Positions 49,640-58,187 of a stretch of 64,000 bases of DNA are shown here, piece by piece; positions within the stretch are counted from its first letter, which is position 1, and every line of letters starts with the position of its first letter. The translations under genes were made by a program, and so were the position numbers. This stretch comes from Pedobacter caeni (lineage in GTDB: Bacteria; Bacteroidota; Bacteroidia; Sphingobacteriales; Sphingobacteriaceae), in contig NZ_FQUQ01000001.1 of the NCBI RefSeq assembly GCF_900129215.1, positions 1,550,001-1,614,000 on the forward strand, written 5' to 3'. A model generated the notes under the pieces. The model was not told the DNA's origin. It did no database searches and saw only the letters and a program-made list of their open reading frames with translations.

Positions 49640-50002
49640 TTATAAAGAATCAGGCTCCCGTTCCGGCAAATCAATTCCCTTTACTTCCATCGCAGTTCCT
49701 TCGCTCAGCAAAGAAACCGTCAACGGCATACTTTCTGAATCCACCTGATCAATGGCACTACATACACTGTATTCTTCGATTACATAGTTTGCTTTAAGAC
49801 GGTACTCATTTGTAGCGAGCAACTGCAGGGTCGAATCGTCAAAGCTGACCGTTCTCACTTTTTCTCGGGAATGGTAGCCCTGAAGCATCAGTTCAATCTG
49901 CACAGCGCCAGCATTTAAGGTATCCAGGACCGCAGCAGAAGGATCATTTGACCATAAAGGTTTACTTTCAGGAGTGACAGGAAGAATAACAGAATGTTGC
50001 AT
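49640..50002 (-). CDS. small protein of unknown function
   Basis: A 120-aa protein, MQHSVILPVTPESKPLW..., without signal peptide or membrane helix. A single cysteine occurs at about 82. Beta-type segments (IELMLQGYHSREKVRTVSF, EYRLKANYVIEEYSV) suggest a compact fold. It is convergent with the OmpA-family gene and separated from the TerC gene by a bidirectional hairpin, so it is probably not part of the ter operon. No family recognised. Confidence 0.6.
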   Translation of the reverse strand: MQHSVILPVTPESKPLWSNDPSAAVLDTLNAGAVQIELMLQGYHSREKVRTVSFDDSTLQLLATNEYRLKANYVIEEYSVCSAIDQVDSESMPLTVSLLSEGTAMEVKGIDLPEREPDSL

Positions 50003-50026
50003 AATAATCGTTTGTCTAAAGGTAAA

Positions 50027-50064
50027 AAAAAGACCCGAACAGTATTTCTGTTCAGGTCTTTTAA
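50027..50064. terminator. hairpin terminator of the ter operon
   Basis: AAGACC-C-GAACA (50031-50041 region) and TGTTCAGGTCTT pair with one mismatch around a short loop, flanked by A-runs and T-runs. It lies 21 bases beyond the stop of the terC-like gene. Confidence 0.8.
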
Positions 50065-50084
50065 GGTGATAAAACCTTTAAAAT

Positions 50085-51089
50085 CTATTTTGGTTCTTCT
50101 ATTGCTTCCTTTTCTTTAGGAACGAAAATCAGTGAGGCAATTACCGACAGTATCAATACCCCTCCTACTATCGCCAGAGAAACCGGAGAAGAGATGTGAT
50201 AAACTGGTGCAATCACCATTTTTACTCCGATAAACGACAGAATGATTGCCAAGCCATATTTCAGTAAGCTGAACATGTGAATGAAATTGGCCAGAAGGAA
50301 ATATAAAGCCCTTAAACCCAATATGGCAAAAATGTTGGAAGTATATAAAATCAGCGGATCATCCGGAGCAATCGCGAAAATCGCAGGGATCGAATCAACG
50401 GCAAAAATTAAATCTGTGAACTCAATTACTGCTACTACAACCAATAATGGCGTAGCCAGCTTAATACCATTCTCTACAGTAAAGAACTTAGCACCATCAA
50501 ACTCTTTACTTACTTTAAAGAATTTGTAAACCAGACGTGCACCTGCACTTTGGCTGAAATCTTTCTCTTCATCATCGTCATCACTTGCCACCCATGATTT
50601 GATCCCTGCATAAACCAGGAACAGACCGAAAATTGACAAAATCACATTGATCCTTACTACTTCACCAAAAATTGTCATTTCAGGAAGATAAGTCAGGTTA
50701 ATCAGTCCTACACCGGCAAAAATGAAAATTGCGCGGAACACTAAGGCACCGATAATTCCCCAAAAAAGCACTTTATGGTGCAACTCTTTAGGCACCTTAA
50801 AGAATCCAAATACCAGGATAAACACAAAGAGGTTATCTACAGATAAGGCCTTTTCAATCCAGTAAGCCGATTGAAACTGTGTAAATTTCTCAAAACCGGA
50901 GGTTGCGTAAATTACACCACTGAAAGCCATGGATAGTGTGATCCATACAATAGACCATATTGCGGCCTCTTTACTGGTTACTGCATGCACCTTTTTATTA
51001 AAAACGCCCAAATCTAACAGCAACATCACGAGGATCAGCACTGCGAACCCGATCAGTACACCGGGATGATTAATTAAATTATTATCCAT
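50085..51089 (-). CDS. terC: TerC-family membrane protein
   Basis: A 334-aa integral membrane protein of the TerC/Alx family with about nine hydrophobic helices. Conserved acidic family motifs in membrane segments are visible: EKALSVDNLFVFILVFGFF and TDLIFAVDSIPAIFAIAPDD. TerC-type proteins take part in metal-ion homeostasis (Mn for Alx) and in tellurite/stress resistance when found with TerD/TelA. A cytoplasmic loop DDDDEEKDFSQSAG is highly acidic. It is the last gene in the ter operon, 45 bases after the unknown 320-aa gene, and ends at a hairpin. The exact ion is unknown. Confidence 0.93.
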   Translation of the reverse strand: MDNNLINHPGVLIGFAVLILVMLLLDLGVFNKKVHAVTSKEAAIWSIVWITLSMAFSGVIYATSGFEKFTQFQSAYWIEKALSVDNLFVFILVFGFFKVPKELHHKVLFWGIIGALVFRAIFIFAGVGLINLTYLPEMTIFGEVVRINVILSIFGLFLVYAGIKSWVASDDDDEEKDFSQSAGARLVYKFFKVSKEFDGAKFFTVENGIKLATPLLVVVAVIEFTDLIFAVDSIPAIFAIAPDDPLILYTSNIFAILGLRALYFLLANFIHMFSLLKYGLAIILSFIGVKMVIAPVYHISSPVSLAIVGGVLILSVIASLIFVPKEKEAIEEPK

Positions 51090-51134
51090 TTTTTACTTTA
51101 TAGTTTTAATTTACTTGTATTTGCCTTAAAAATG

Positions 51135-52097
51135 CTAAAAAAGATCGGTTTTAAGCATTGCTTTTAAAATATTTGCCTGCACATCAAAGTTATTCAGATG
51201 GTCAAGGAAATTGATATCAGATATTTTCAGGTAGTTCTCTTCTAAAAGATCGATAATTTCTTTAGGAATATAGGATTTAAGTGCTGCTGCACTGCTCTCC
51301 AGCTTGTCGTTTTTATAGGAAAGCTCCTGAATGATCTTTTCCTTTTCGCTCAGGTTTGTAGACCAGTCTACCTCTTTCAACACATTCAGATCACAAAACA
51401 GGAACAGGTTCCTGCTTGGGAAGAAAAGAAAATGCCGGTCTACATCAATGAACTTATACACTTCAATGATCAATTGCCCGGATTTCAACCCATAGAAAAA
51501 TTCCGTTTTGAAATCATACTTACACAGCAGGCCCATTAGTTTCTTCTGGATGCTGGCATTAACGTCAATATACATTTCCTTCGGATCATAATCAATCAGC
51601 TGACTCAACTGATCCGGACTGATGTTATAGAAGAAATCCTTGGCATACCTGGAACTAAAGGAATTGATGTTCCTTGAAAAGGGGAATTCGGTACTCAGCT
51701 CCGACAACACCTGGAATAACTTTCTTAAAGACAAATTGATCTTTAAAGCCTGTTTCTGTTTATCCAGGTTGAAATTCTTGTCGGTAAACACCGTATTGTT
51801 CATCCGCTCCATCAATTCCTCATTCAGATGAATTTCGTCATAGAGCAGACTTACATTCTTTTCATTGTTTTTCTTAATCTTTCTGAGCAGCTCAATCACG
51901 CTTGAGGTAAACTGAACATGAAAAAGCTCCAGTTTATCAATATCCAGATCTTCATTGTTCTCAAACAGCTGATGGATCACCTGACTGCGCAAGTATATTT
52001 TATAGACAGACTCCTCCTCAAAAAACACAGAGAGCAGCTGTAAGCGGCTGATCTCTGTGCGGGATTCCTTTAAAATATAAACACGACGTTCATCCAT
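51135..52097 (-). CDS. unknown protein of the ter operon
   Basis: A 320-aa soluble protein, MDERRVYILKESRTEISRL..., without signal peptide, cysteine motif or membrane helix. It is charged, Leu/Glu/Lys-rich and mainly alpha-helical, with aromatic patches such as RHFLFFPSRNLFLFCD in the middle. It lies 9 bases after TelA and 45 before TerC, so it is very likely co-expressed with both. I do not recognise the family and see no catalytic motif. Its conserved-looking place between two stress-resistance genes suggests a partner or regulator in the ter system. Confidence 0.8.
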   Translation of the reverse strand: MDERRVYILKESRTEISRLQLLSVFFEEESVYKIYLRSQVIHQLFENNEDLDIDKLELFHVQFTSSVIELLRKIKKNNEKNVSLLYDEIHLNEELMERMNNTVFTDKNFNLDKQKQALKINLSLRKLFQVLSELSTEFPFSRNINSFSSRYAKDFFYNISPDQLSQLIDYDPKEMYIDVNASIQKKLMGLLCKYDFKTEFFYGLKSGQLIIEVYKFIDVDRHFLFFPSRNLFLFCDLNVLKEVDWSTNLSEKEKIIQELSYKNDKLESSAAALKSYIPKEIIDLLEENYLKISDINFLDHLNNFDVQANILKAMLKTDLF

Positions 52098-52106
52098 TGA
52101 TTAATT

Positions 52107-53204
52107 TTAATTAACGCGGGTAACGTTTTTCTTCAGTTCTGTTTCCAGAGTTTTTAGTTCTCCATCCAGCACCCTTCTGCTTTGAGCACCTTCTTCATGA
52201 ATTTTCTTCACCTCATTTAAGGTTTCGATCAATGAATTGGTGGTCATCTTCAAGGTTTCAAGAGACACTACTGTTTTCTCATTTTCTTTAGCTACATCGA
52301 TACTGTTTTGTTTCAGCATTTCCGCATTCTTCTGTAAAATGGTATTCGTGGTATCCGAAATCTTTTTCTGCATTTCCACATTGGCTTTTTGCCTTTGCAG
52401 TGCTACAGCAATCGTCAGCTGATTTTTCCATACCGGAATGGTGGTGGATACAATTGACTGTGCTTTTTCGGCAATAGAAGTATTGTTGTTCTGAACCACA
52501 CGGATCTGTGCCAGCGACTGCAACATGATAAAGCGGACAATTTTCATATCTGCCAGTCTCTTGTCCAGTCTGCTGATGTAATCCCTTAAATCAGCAATCT
52601 CATAATCCTGATAATCTGCAGGTCTGCCTTCCATCTCTGCCAGCTTTATGCCTAACTCGTTATATTTAAGCTGTCCGGAGATGATCAGTTCTTCCATTTG
52701 ATGGATATACGTCACATTGCTATCAAACATCGTTTGAAGCGAGCTGTTGTCTTTAATCGAATTTAAACGTCCTGCTTTGATCTTATTGGTGATCTTGTCA
52801 ATATTGTTCACCACTACATCGTACTTCTGGAAGAGTTTCTTCACGTCTACCACCAGGTTTTTCAGGAATGGGATTTTTGAAATAAAAGATTTAAAACCAC
52901 CTTGTTCCAATTCAGAAACATCGATATAATTCAGTTCCGTCAGCAATTCGTTGATTAATCCTCCAACCTCACCACTGTTATAGGTCCGTACAGATGATAA
53001 AAAATCATTACTGTATTTCTCCATAGAGTTCTGTGCCTCTACACCGTAATTCAGGATAGAGTTCACATCCGAAGGTTCCAATGATTTACTAATCTCATTG
53101 TATTTCCTGGTTTCCTCAGGAGTAATGGTCGTCAGATCAACATTTCCGTCCTTATCCAGTTTTACAGGAGTAAGGTTTTGGGTATTACTTGGGTTTGTTT
53201 CCAT
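52107..53204 (-). CDS. TelA/KlaA-type toxic-anion resistance protein
   Basis: A 365-aa protein of the toxic-anion resistance family (TelA, YaaN). Typical landmarks are LGYVEAQ-type helix here GVEAQNSMEKYSNDFLSSVR, the region KFISKIPFLKNL, and AEMEGRPADYQDYEIADLRDYISRLDKRLADMK, then the hallmark VQNNNTSIAEKAQSIVSTTIPVWKNQL near 230-260. It is helical and probably attached to the cytoplasmic membrane. Such proteins go with TerD-type proteins in tellurite, phage and colicin resistance. It is followed after 9 bases by the unknown 320-aa gene and preceded after 32 bases by TerD. Confidence 0.9.
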   Translation of the reverse strand: METNPSNTQNLTPVKLDKDGNVDLTTITPEETRKYNEISKSLEPSDVNSILNYGVEAQNSMEKYSNDFLSSVRTYNSGEVGGLINELLTELNYIDVSELEQGGFKSFISKIPFLKNLVVDVKKLFQKYDVVVNNIDKITNKIKAGRLNSIKDNSSLQTMFDSNVTYIHQMEELIISGQLKYNELGIKLAEMEGRPADYQDYEIADLRDYISRLDKRLADMKIVRFIMLQSLAQIRVVQNNNTSIAEKAQSIVSTTIPVWKNQLTIAVALQRQKANVEMQKKISDTTNTILQKNAEMLKQNSIDVAKENEKTVVSLETLKMTTNSLIETLNEVKKIHEEGAQSRRVLDGELKTLETELKKNVTRVN

Positions 53205-53236
53205 AATTTAATAAAATGATCATCAACCTTTAGAGC

Positions 53237-53851
53237 TTATAAATAGCTTTGTGTTACGGTATTTACCGTTTCTTCTAATTTTTTATCTTTTGTAGGCTCT
53301 CCGATTGCGTTGAATTTCCATTCTCCGTTTTTCTTGTAGAATACACCCATTACCATAGATACATGGCCGGCAAAGTTCGAACCATTTGCAATGTCGTAAG
53401 TTGCAAACACTTCATTTACACGTTTAGGGGTTCCTTCGTAAATGCGGATCGAAGCAAATGGAATCGTTCCGAAATCATGCCCTCTGAAACTGTTTAATAC
53501 GAAAGCCACATAGTTCACTGCAGGGTTCAGCTGAGCAAAATCCAAAGTGATCACCTCGTTATCCAGACCATCATCACCGCCCATATCACCAGTTAAATCA
53601 TCACCACTGTGTCTTACTGCGCCATCTTTAGATTTCAAGCTGCCAAAATAAACCACATCCAGCAATTGTTTGCTTTCACTGAATAAGGCACAGCTTGCAT
53701 CTAAATCCACTGCTTCTTTATTCTTACCAAAACCGAACATGCCTTTTTTCTCAATGGCACCCCAGTTGATTCCTACACAAATATTTTGAAGTTTACTTCC
53801 GTTGCTTTTTTCAAGACTGATACGTTGTCCTTTTTGAAGATTGATTGCCAT
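53237..53851 (-). CDS. TerD-family calcium-binding stress protein (second copy)
   Basis: A 204-aa TerD-domain protein: MAINLQKGQRISLEK at the start, the acidic VDLDASCALF segment, FGSLKSKDGAVRHSGDDL and DGLDNEVITLDF, all parts of the calcium-binding core. It is related to, but clearly different from, the next TerD protein; both begin with MAINLQKGQR. TerD-type proteins bind Ca2+ and help survival under metal, oxidative and phage stress. Six bases separate it from the other terD gene. Confidence 0.92.
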   Translation of the reverse strand: MAINLQKGQRISLEKSNGSKLQNICVGINWGAIEKKGMFGFGKNKEAVDLDASCALFSESKQLLDVVYFGSLKSKDGAVRHSGDDLTGDMGGDDGLDNEVITLDFAQLNPAVNYVAFVLNSFRGHDFGTIPFASIRIYEGTPKRVNEVFATYDIANGSNFAGHVSMVMGVFYKKNGEWKFNAIGEPTKDKKLEETVNTVTQSYL

Positions 53852-53857
53852 AATTTC

Positions 53858-54412
53858 TTATTGATATTTGTTTAAATAATCTTGTAAACCACCTTTCATT
53901 CCCATTCCTACTGCTTCGAATTTCCATTTGTCTTCACGTTTGTAGATTCTTCCGAATTCCACAGCTGTTTCGATAGAGAAATCTTCTTCCAGTTCATACT
54001 TTAGGATCACCTCATTGGTGGAAGCATCAAAAATACGGATAAAAGAGTTTCTTACCTGTCCAAAATTCTGTCTTCTTGCTTCTGCATCATGAATCGTTAC
54101 CACGATACAAATTTCGGCAACTTTTGAATCAACATTGGTCAGGTCTATTTTGATTTGCTCATCATCGCCATCGCCATCTCCGGTCAGGTTATCGCCAGAA
54201 TGCTCTACCGCTCCGTCAGGTGATTTCAGGTTATTGTAAAATACAAGGTGTTGATCTGATACTAATTTCTTCTGATCATCTAATATAAAAATAGAGGCAT
54301 CTAAATCGAATGCGGTTCCTGTAGAAGAGCTATTGGTATCCCATCCCAGACCGATTGAAAATTTAGGGGCATTAATGTTTTCTCTTTGCCCTTTTTGCAA
54401 GTTAATCGCCAT
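53858..54412 (-). CDS. terD: TerD-family calcium-binding stress protein
   Basis: A 184-aa TerD-domain protein. FDLDASIFILDD, NNLKSPDGAVEHSGDN and LTGDGDGDDEQIKID show the calcium-binding acidic loops at about 35-80. RREDKWKFEAVGMG-like ending (YKREDKWKFEAVG) is typical of TerD/TerE. It begins one base after the phosphoribosyltransferase stop, indicating one transcript. Cytoplasmic. Confidence 0.93.
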   Translation of the reverse strand: MAINLQKGQRENINAPKFSIGLGWDTNSSSTGTAFDLDASIFILDDQKKLVSDQHLVFYNNLKSPDGAVEHSGDNLTGDGDGDDEQIKIDLTNVDSKVAEICIVVTIHDAEARRQNFGQVRNSFIRIFDASTNEVILKYELEEDFSIETAVEFGRIYKREDKWKFEAVGMGMKGGLQDYLNKYQ

Positions 54413-54413
54413 A

Positions 54414-55250
54414 TTAAATCAATTTATAATTGTTATTATGTATGTAATTCTTTAAATAATTTAAGTTTTCCGAATAGGATTCTATCGTATGGTAGCTGTT
54501 GCCCAAAGACAAATCGTACAGACTATTGATAAAATCTGTGCTTTGGCGCTCCAAAAAGATAGAGAAACTATTAAAATCGCAATTTAGGATATATTTAACA
54601 ATCCGCGTATTAATACAGAAATTTCCTCCCTGAATGATTTCTTCCAGGTCAAATATGGATTTGATCTGATGGTAGTTCAGGTGATTTTCCACATTGGGAT
54701 GAATGTCTTTGTTCATCAGCTCCGCAAAATAAAGCATGTGGATATCGTTTTTCAATCCGTATTCTTTCACCATTTTCAGGATCATGCGTTCATGACTGCC
54801 GGTTATTTTAATGTCATCCAGGAACAGTAAGGTCTTCCCCTCCAGAAAGTCCTTATCGATGTGAAAGGAATCATTTCCGATCAGCGTCATGCGGTCTTCT
54901 GCACTCAGCGCCCCATAATCTTCTTTATAAGTAATGGTCCGGTGTACCTTTGCTTCCTGCACGGCCAATCCCCCATGTTCTACCAGCCAGCGGTTCAGTT
55001 GCGAAACGAAATAGTTCTTCATCGCAAAAGTCGCCGTTGGAATAAAACAATACGGGCTGGAGATCACTACAATCTGTCCGGTAATGAAATTTTCTGTCAG
55101 GTAATACCTGATGAATCCATCCGCCAGGTCTTTACCAAAAGATTTGGCCACCTGTGCATCGCCGAACTTAAACCGGCTGTAATCATCAGGCTCAAAGCCA
55201 AAATGATCCGTGTTGTGGATTTTATGTAAGGAATAGGTGTATGGAATCAT
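54414..55250 (-). CDS. phosphoribosyltransferase-like protein of the ter operon
   Basis: A 278-aa protein with a PRTase-type motif TLLFLDDIKITGSHE at about 140-154: two acidic residues after a hydrophobic strand bind the ribose of PRPP, and the following TGS loop holds the phosphate. It resembles the PRTases that accompany ter genes and are thought to help make a nucleoside-like metabolite. Earlier segments such as IVVISSPYCFIPTATFAMKNY fit the first strand and helix. Start ATG overlaps the HAD stop by 4 bases (ATGA), so the two are translationally coupled. Reaction and substrate are inferred from the family only. Confidence 0.82.
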   Translation of the reverse strand: MIPYTYSLHKIHNTDHFGFEPDDYSRFKFGDAQVAKSFGKDLADGFIRYYLTENFITGQIVVISSPYCFIPTATFAMKNYFVSQLNRWLVEHGGLAVQEAKVHRTITYKEDYGALSAEDRMTLIGNDSFHIDKDFLEGKTLLFLDDIKITGSHERMILKMVKEYGLKNDIHMLYFAELMNKDIHPNVENHLNYHQIKSIFDLEEIIQGGNFCINTRIVKYILNCDFNSFSIFLERQSTDFINSLYDLSLGNSYHTIESYSENLNYLKNYIHNNNYKLI

Positions 55251-55942
55251 GAAAGTAAGTTTGAAATAGATAGATGGTTTGAATTGATGAGCAGGCTGTT
55301 GATGCCGATGGCTTCGGCCCCTCTGACATCTGCTATAGGATTATCTCCGATATGAATGATCTCTTTTAAGTCTATTTGTAAATGTTTTTTCCGGTCAATA
55401 TGATCCAGCATCAGCTGAAAAAACTGAGGGTTTGGTTTGGACAGACGGAATTCATCCGAATACAACTGAAAATCTAACAGGCTATCCAAATTTAAATGTT
55501 TTAATACTTTTCTTAATGTTACTCCCTTAATGAATCCGGTATTGCTTAAAATACTTACCGTACTTAAACCAGATTCTTTCAATTGACTTAAAACGTCAAT
55601 ACATTCAGAACAATACAACAGGGGCATATGTTTTAACAATAATGCTTCCATTTCCAGATATAATCCTTCGAGATCAATATCCTGAAAGGCGGTAGAATAG
55701 TTGTTGATGATACTGATCACCATCAGGTACATCTCATCAGAATCGATATTCTTTCCTGTTTTTTCGTTCATGGCGTTCACCATCAGGTCTACATGCCTGA
55801 AAATCAGCGCAACTTCTTCTATTGTTTTTTTTGTTGAATTAAAATTGGCCTGAAAGTATTTTGTTCTTTCCGTTTTAAAGGCTGGATCTGACTTGATTAA
55901 AGTTAACCAAAGATCAAAGGAATAGTGTTTATAAAAAGGCAT
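55247..55942 (-). CDS. HAD-superfamily hydrolase of the ter operon
   Basis: A 231-aa HAD-like phosphatase. Motif I FDLWLTL at 9-15 with nucleophile Asp10 (the second acidic residue of DxD is a Trp-flanked position, as in several HAD relatives), motif II SILSNTG at about 137-143, motif III KPNPQFF at 172-178 and motif IV IHIGDNPIADVRGA at 195-208. A helical cap lies at about 20-95. It is first in the seven-gene ter run and overlaps the PRTase gene by 4 bases. HAD and PRTase genes are recurrent companions of ter genes. The substrate is unknown. Confidence 0.88.
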   Translation of the reverse strand: MPFYKHYSFDLWLTLIKSDPAFKTERTKYFQANFNSTKKTIEEVALIFRHVDLMVNAMNEKTGKNIDSDEMYLMVISIINNYSTAFQDIDLEGLYLEMEALLLKHMPLLYCSECIDVLSQLKESGLSTVSILSNTGFIKGVTLRKVLKHLNLDSLLDFQLYSDEFRLSKPNPQFFQLMLDHIDRKKHLQIDLKEIIHIGDNPIADVRGAEAIGINSLLINSNHLSISNLLS

Positions 55943-56071
55943 CTTAAGGGGATATTTTCCAGTCTGTATTTATTTAGCACCATAATGTTACAAATTTTGG
56001 GCTATAGTTCGAAATTAAATTTACCAATCTGAGAATAAACACAGGTTAGTATTTCTGATGATCAGCGGTGG

Positions 56072-56638
56072 TTATTTCAGCTTATCCAGTGGTTTTCTGT
56101 GGATTGGGCCGGCATTTTTATACTTGCTTGGGCTCAGGCCGGTGAGCGATTTAAATTGAGCAGATAAGTGGGCGCTGCTGCTATATCCCATCTTATAGGA
56201 AATTTCGTTCAGGTTCAGTTCTCCGTATTCCAGGAGCTCTTTTACCTTCTCTATTTTCTGCTGGATGATGAACTTTTCAATGGTAATTCCTTCCACATCA
56301 GAAAACAAACGGCTTAAATAAGCATAGTCTTTATCTAAACGATCTGCGATCAGCTGCATAAGGCTTTGGTGGATTTCGTTCAGGTCGGAATAGTGAACCA
56401 GTTCGATCACTTTATTCTTAATCTGCTCTACCAGCTGATCCTTCTCTTTATCAATCAGTTCAAAACCTAGAATCTGGAAGGACGAAGCGATGTCCTGAAG
56501 CTGATGTGCATCAGGCTCCGGTGATACCTCTACCTTTCCAAGGGAAATGTCTTTGACTTCAAAGTGAAGGTTCTCCAATTGCTGGCGAACGATCATCACG
56601 CAACGATCACAAACCATGTTTTTAACATATAACGTCAT
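56072..56638 (-). CDS. AraC-family regulator with an N-terminal CxxC metal-binding-like domain
   Basis: A 188-aa transcription factor. The C-terminal 100 residues form the AraC DNA-binding domain: FIIQQKIEKVKELLEYGELNLNEISYKMGYSSSAHLSAQFKSLTGLSPSKY shows both helix-turn-helix units (about 120-175). The N-terminus has MVCDRCVMIVRQQL, a CxxC loop like that of heavy-metal-associated (HMA) domains, so metal or thiol sensing is a reasonable guess. It lies 130 bases upstream of the ter operon's first gene, on the same strand, and is divergent from the efflux gene; either could be its target. Regulation is inference. Confidence 0.85.
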   Translation of the reverse strand: MTLYVKNMVCDRCVMIVRQQLENLHFEVKDISLGKVEVSPEPDAHQLQDIASSFQILGFELIDKEKDQLVEQIKNKVIELVHYSDLNEIHQSLMQLIADRLDKDYAYLSRLFSDVEGITIEKFIIQQKIEKVKELLEYGELNLNEISYKMGYSSSAHLSAQFKSLTGLSPSKYKNAGPIHRKPLDKLK

Positions 56639-56679
56639 ATTTCCAGGTATTCTTCAGTTAAAACTATTTATTTAATCTA

Positions 56680-56687
56680 CAAAAATA
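56680..56687 (-). promoter_or_regulatory. candidate -7 box of the AraC-family gene
   Basis: Reads TATTTTTG on the minus strand (TAnnTTTG match), 42 bases before the start at 56638. No clear -33 element is seen at the expected spacing. Confidence 0.3.
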
Positions 56688-56811
56688 ATACCTTTTATTT
56701 CCCACCTACTTATATAATCCTGCGTAAAACTTACATAATTAGAAGAATGTTGGTTGGATGTTATCTTTTTTACTTTATAACCAGAATCGGCAACGGGAAA
56801 ATTACAATTCC

Positions 56812-56819
56812 TATATTTG
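56812..56819 (+). promoter_or_regulatory. candidate -7 box right before the efflux gene
   Basis: TATATTTG matches TAnnTTTG and ends 9 bases before the ATG at 56829. If used, the mRNA would have almost no leader. The -33 region lacks a clear TTTG, so chance is possible. Confidence 0.3.
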
Positions 56820-56828
56820 TCTTCTCAG

Positions 56829-58055
56829 ATGACAAAGCAAAAATACTTCTTACTGATCCTTTTACTGGGATCATTAACAGCCCTTGGTCCTTTTTCTATA
56901 GACATGTACCTTCCGGGATTTCCGGCGATTGCGAAAGATCTCCATACAACAGTCCTTCGGGTATCCTTATCCTTGTCCAGCTTTTTTATTGGCATTTCTG
57001 CCGGACAATTGCTTTATGGCCCTTTATTAGACCGTTTTGGAAGAAAAAAGCCATTATATATTGGTCTGACTGCCTATATTCTTGCCTCAGCAGGATGTGT
57101 ATTTGCCACAAGTCTGGATGCCCTGATTGTGCTTCGCTTTATGCAGGCCATCGGGAGTTGTGCCGCAGCGGTAGCTTCTATTGCAATGGTGAGGGATCTG
57201 TTTCCAGTCAATGAAAATGCGAAAGTTTTCGCCTTGCTGATGTTGGTGGTAGGTGTTTCGCCTATGGTTGCTCCTACAATTGGTGGTTATGTGACTGTAG
57301 CACTGGGATGGCATGCCGTATTTATTATCCTGATGGCCTTGGGTTTGCTCAACCTGATTGCCAGCTGGCTTTGGCTGCCGGATAGCTTTAAACCGGATAC
57401 CAGCTTGTCGTTAAAACCGGTTCCCATTATCAAAAACTTCTTATCCGTACTCAAAGAACCTCAGTTTTACACTTATGCGTTTACAGGTGCACTGGCCTTT
57501 TCCGGGTTGTTTGCCTATATCTCAGGTTCCCCTTTGATTTTCATTGATATTTTCAAAGTTTCTGAAGAAGGTTACGGATGGATTTTCGCTTTACTATCTG
57601 TAGGATTAATTGGCTCCAGCCAGGTAAACACCCTGATGTTAAGAAAATATAAAAGCGAACAATTGATCATGGTTGCTTTAAGTACACAGGTGGTGATTGT
57701 CTTGTTTTTCCTGCTGGGAAGCATCAACAATTGGTTTGGACTGGTAGAAACGATTGTTTTGTTGTTTCTGTTTTTATGTTGCCTTGGCTTTACCAACCCC
57801 AATACTTCTGCGTTATCCCTTGCCCCTTTCAGCAGAAATGCAGGAAGTGCATCCGCATTGATGGGCGCAGTACAGATGGGATTGGGCGCACTGGCTTCGT
57901 TTGGGGTGAGTATGTTTGAGGTTAAATCGGCAGTGCCAATGGTGGCAATCATGACAGGATCAACGATCATTGCATTGTTAATCCTTGTAATTGGCAGAAA
58001 AAACATAAAAGTTCAGGTACAGGCAGATAAGGATAGTGGGATTGTGATTCATTAA
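56829..58055 (+). CDS. MFS efflux transporter of the Bcr/CflA type
   Basis: A 408-aa, 12-helix proton-driven drug:H+ antiporter. The Bcr/CflA signature is readable: GPFSIDMYLPGFPAIAKDL in helix 1, GQLLYGPLLDRFGRKKPL in the loop 2-3 and RFMQAIGSCAAAVASIAMVRDL in helix 4-5. It exports compounds such as bicyclomycin, sulfonamides or peptides in characterised members. The start was placed at ATG 56829 instead of the TTG at 56817. It faces the AraC-type gene, with 190 bases between the starts. Its 3' end is found again, damaged, at 60168-60276. Confidence 0.93.
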   Translation: MTKQKYFLLILLLGSLTALGPFSIDMYLPGFPAIAKDLHTTVLRVSLSLSSFFIGISAGQLLYGPLLDRFGRKKPLYIGLTAYILASAGCVFATSLDALIVLRFMQAIGSCAAAVASIAMVRDLFPVNENAKVFALLMLVVGVSPMVAPTIGGYVTVALGWHAVFIILMALGLLNLIASWLWLPDSFKPDTSLSLKPVPIIKNFLSVLKEPQFYTYAFTGALAFSGLFAYISGSPLIFIDIFKVSEEGYGWIFALLSVGLIGSSQVNTLMLRKYKSEQLIMVALSTQVVIVLFFLLGSINNWFGLVETIVLLFLFLCCLGFTNPNTSALSLAPFSRNAGSASALMGAVQMGLGALASFGVSMFEVKSAVPMVAIMTGSTIIALLILVIGRKNIKVQVQADKDSGIVIH

Positions 58056-58137
58056 ATAAATATATTGAAAAACTAGTTGAAGTAATTTATCTGATTGACA
58101 ATACCCAATCGGTCACTTACATCTGGAATTCAACGAT
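58056..58137 (+). pseudogene. remnant of the 3' end of the 199-aa gene at 61417-62016
   Basis: Starting at the efflux gene's stop, about 80 bases match 61925-62006 nearly base for base. The translation is YIEKLVEVIYLIDNTQSVTY in the remnant against YIEKLIEVIYLIDNTQSVIY in the intact gene. Most differences are silent or conservative, so it diverged as a coding copy before its 5' part was lost. The tail then runs into unrelated DNA without a matching stop. Confidence 0.88.
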
Positions 58138-58187
58138 TTTATCCGCATGGCCATTGATTTGCTTTCCTTTTTATCAAAAAAATGTCC

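Noticed and set aside
56747..57214. 155-aa plus-strand ORF overlapping the start of the efflux gene
   Set aside because: Out-of-frame shadow of the transporter gene without a family match.
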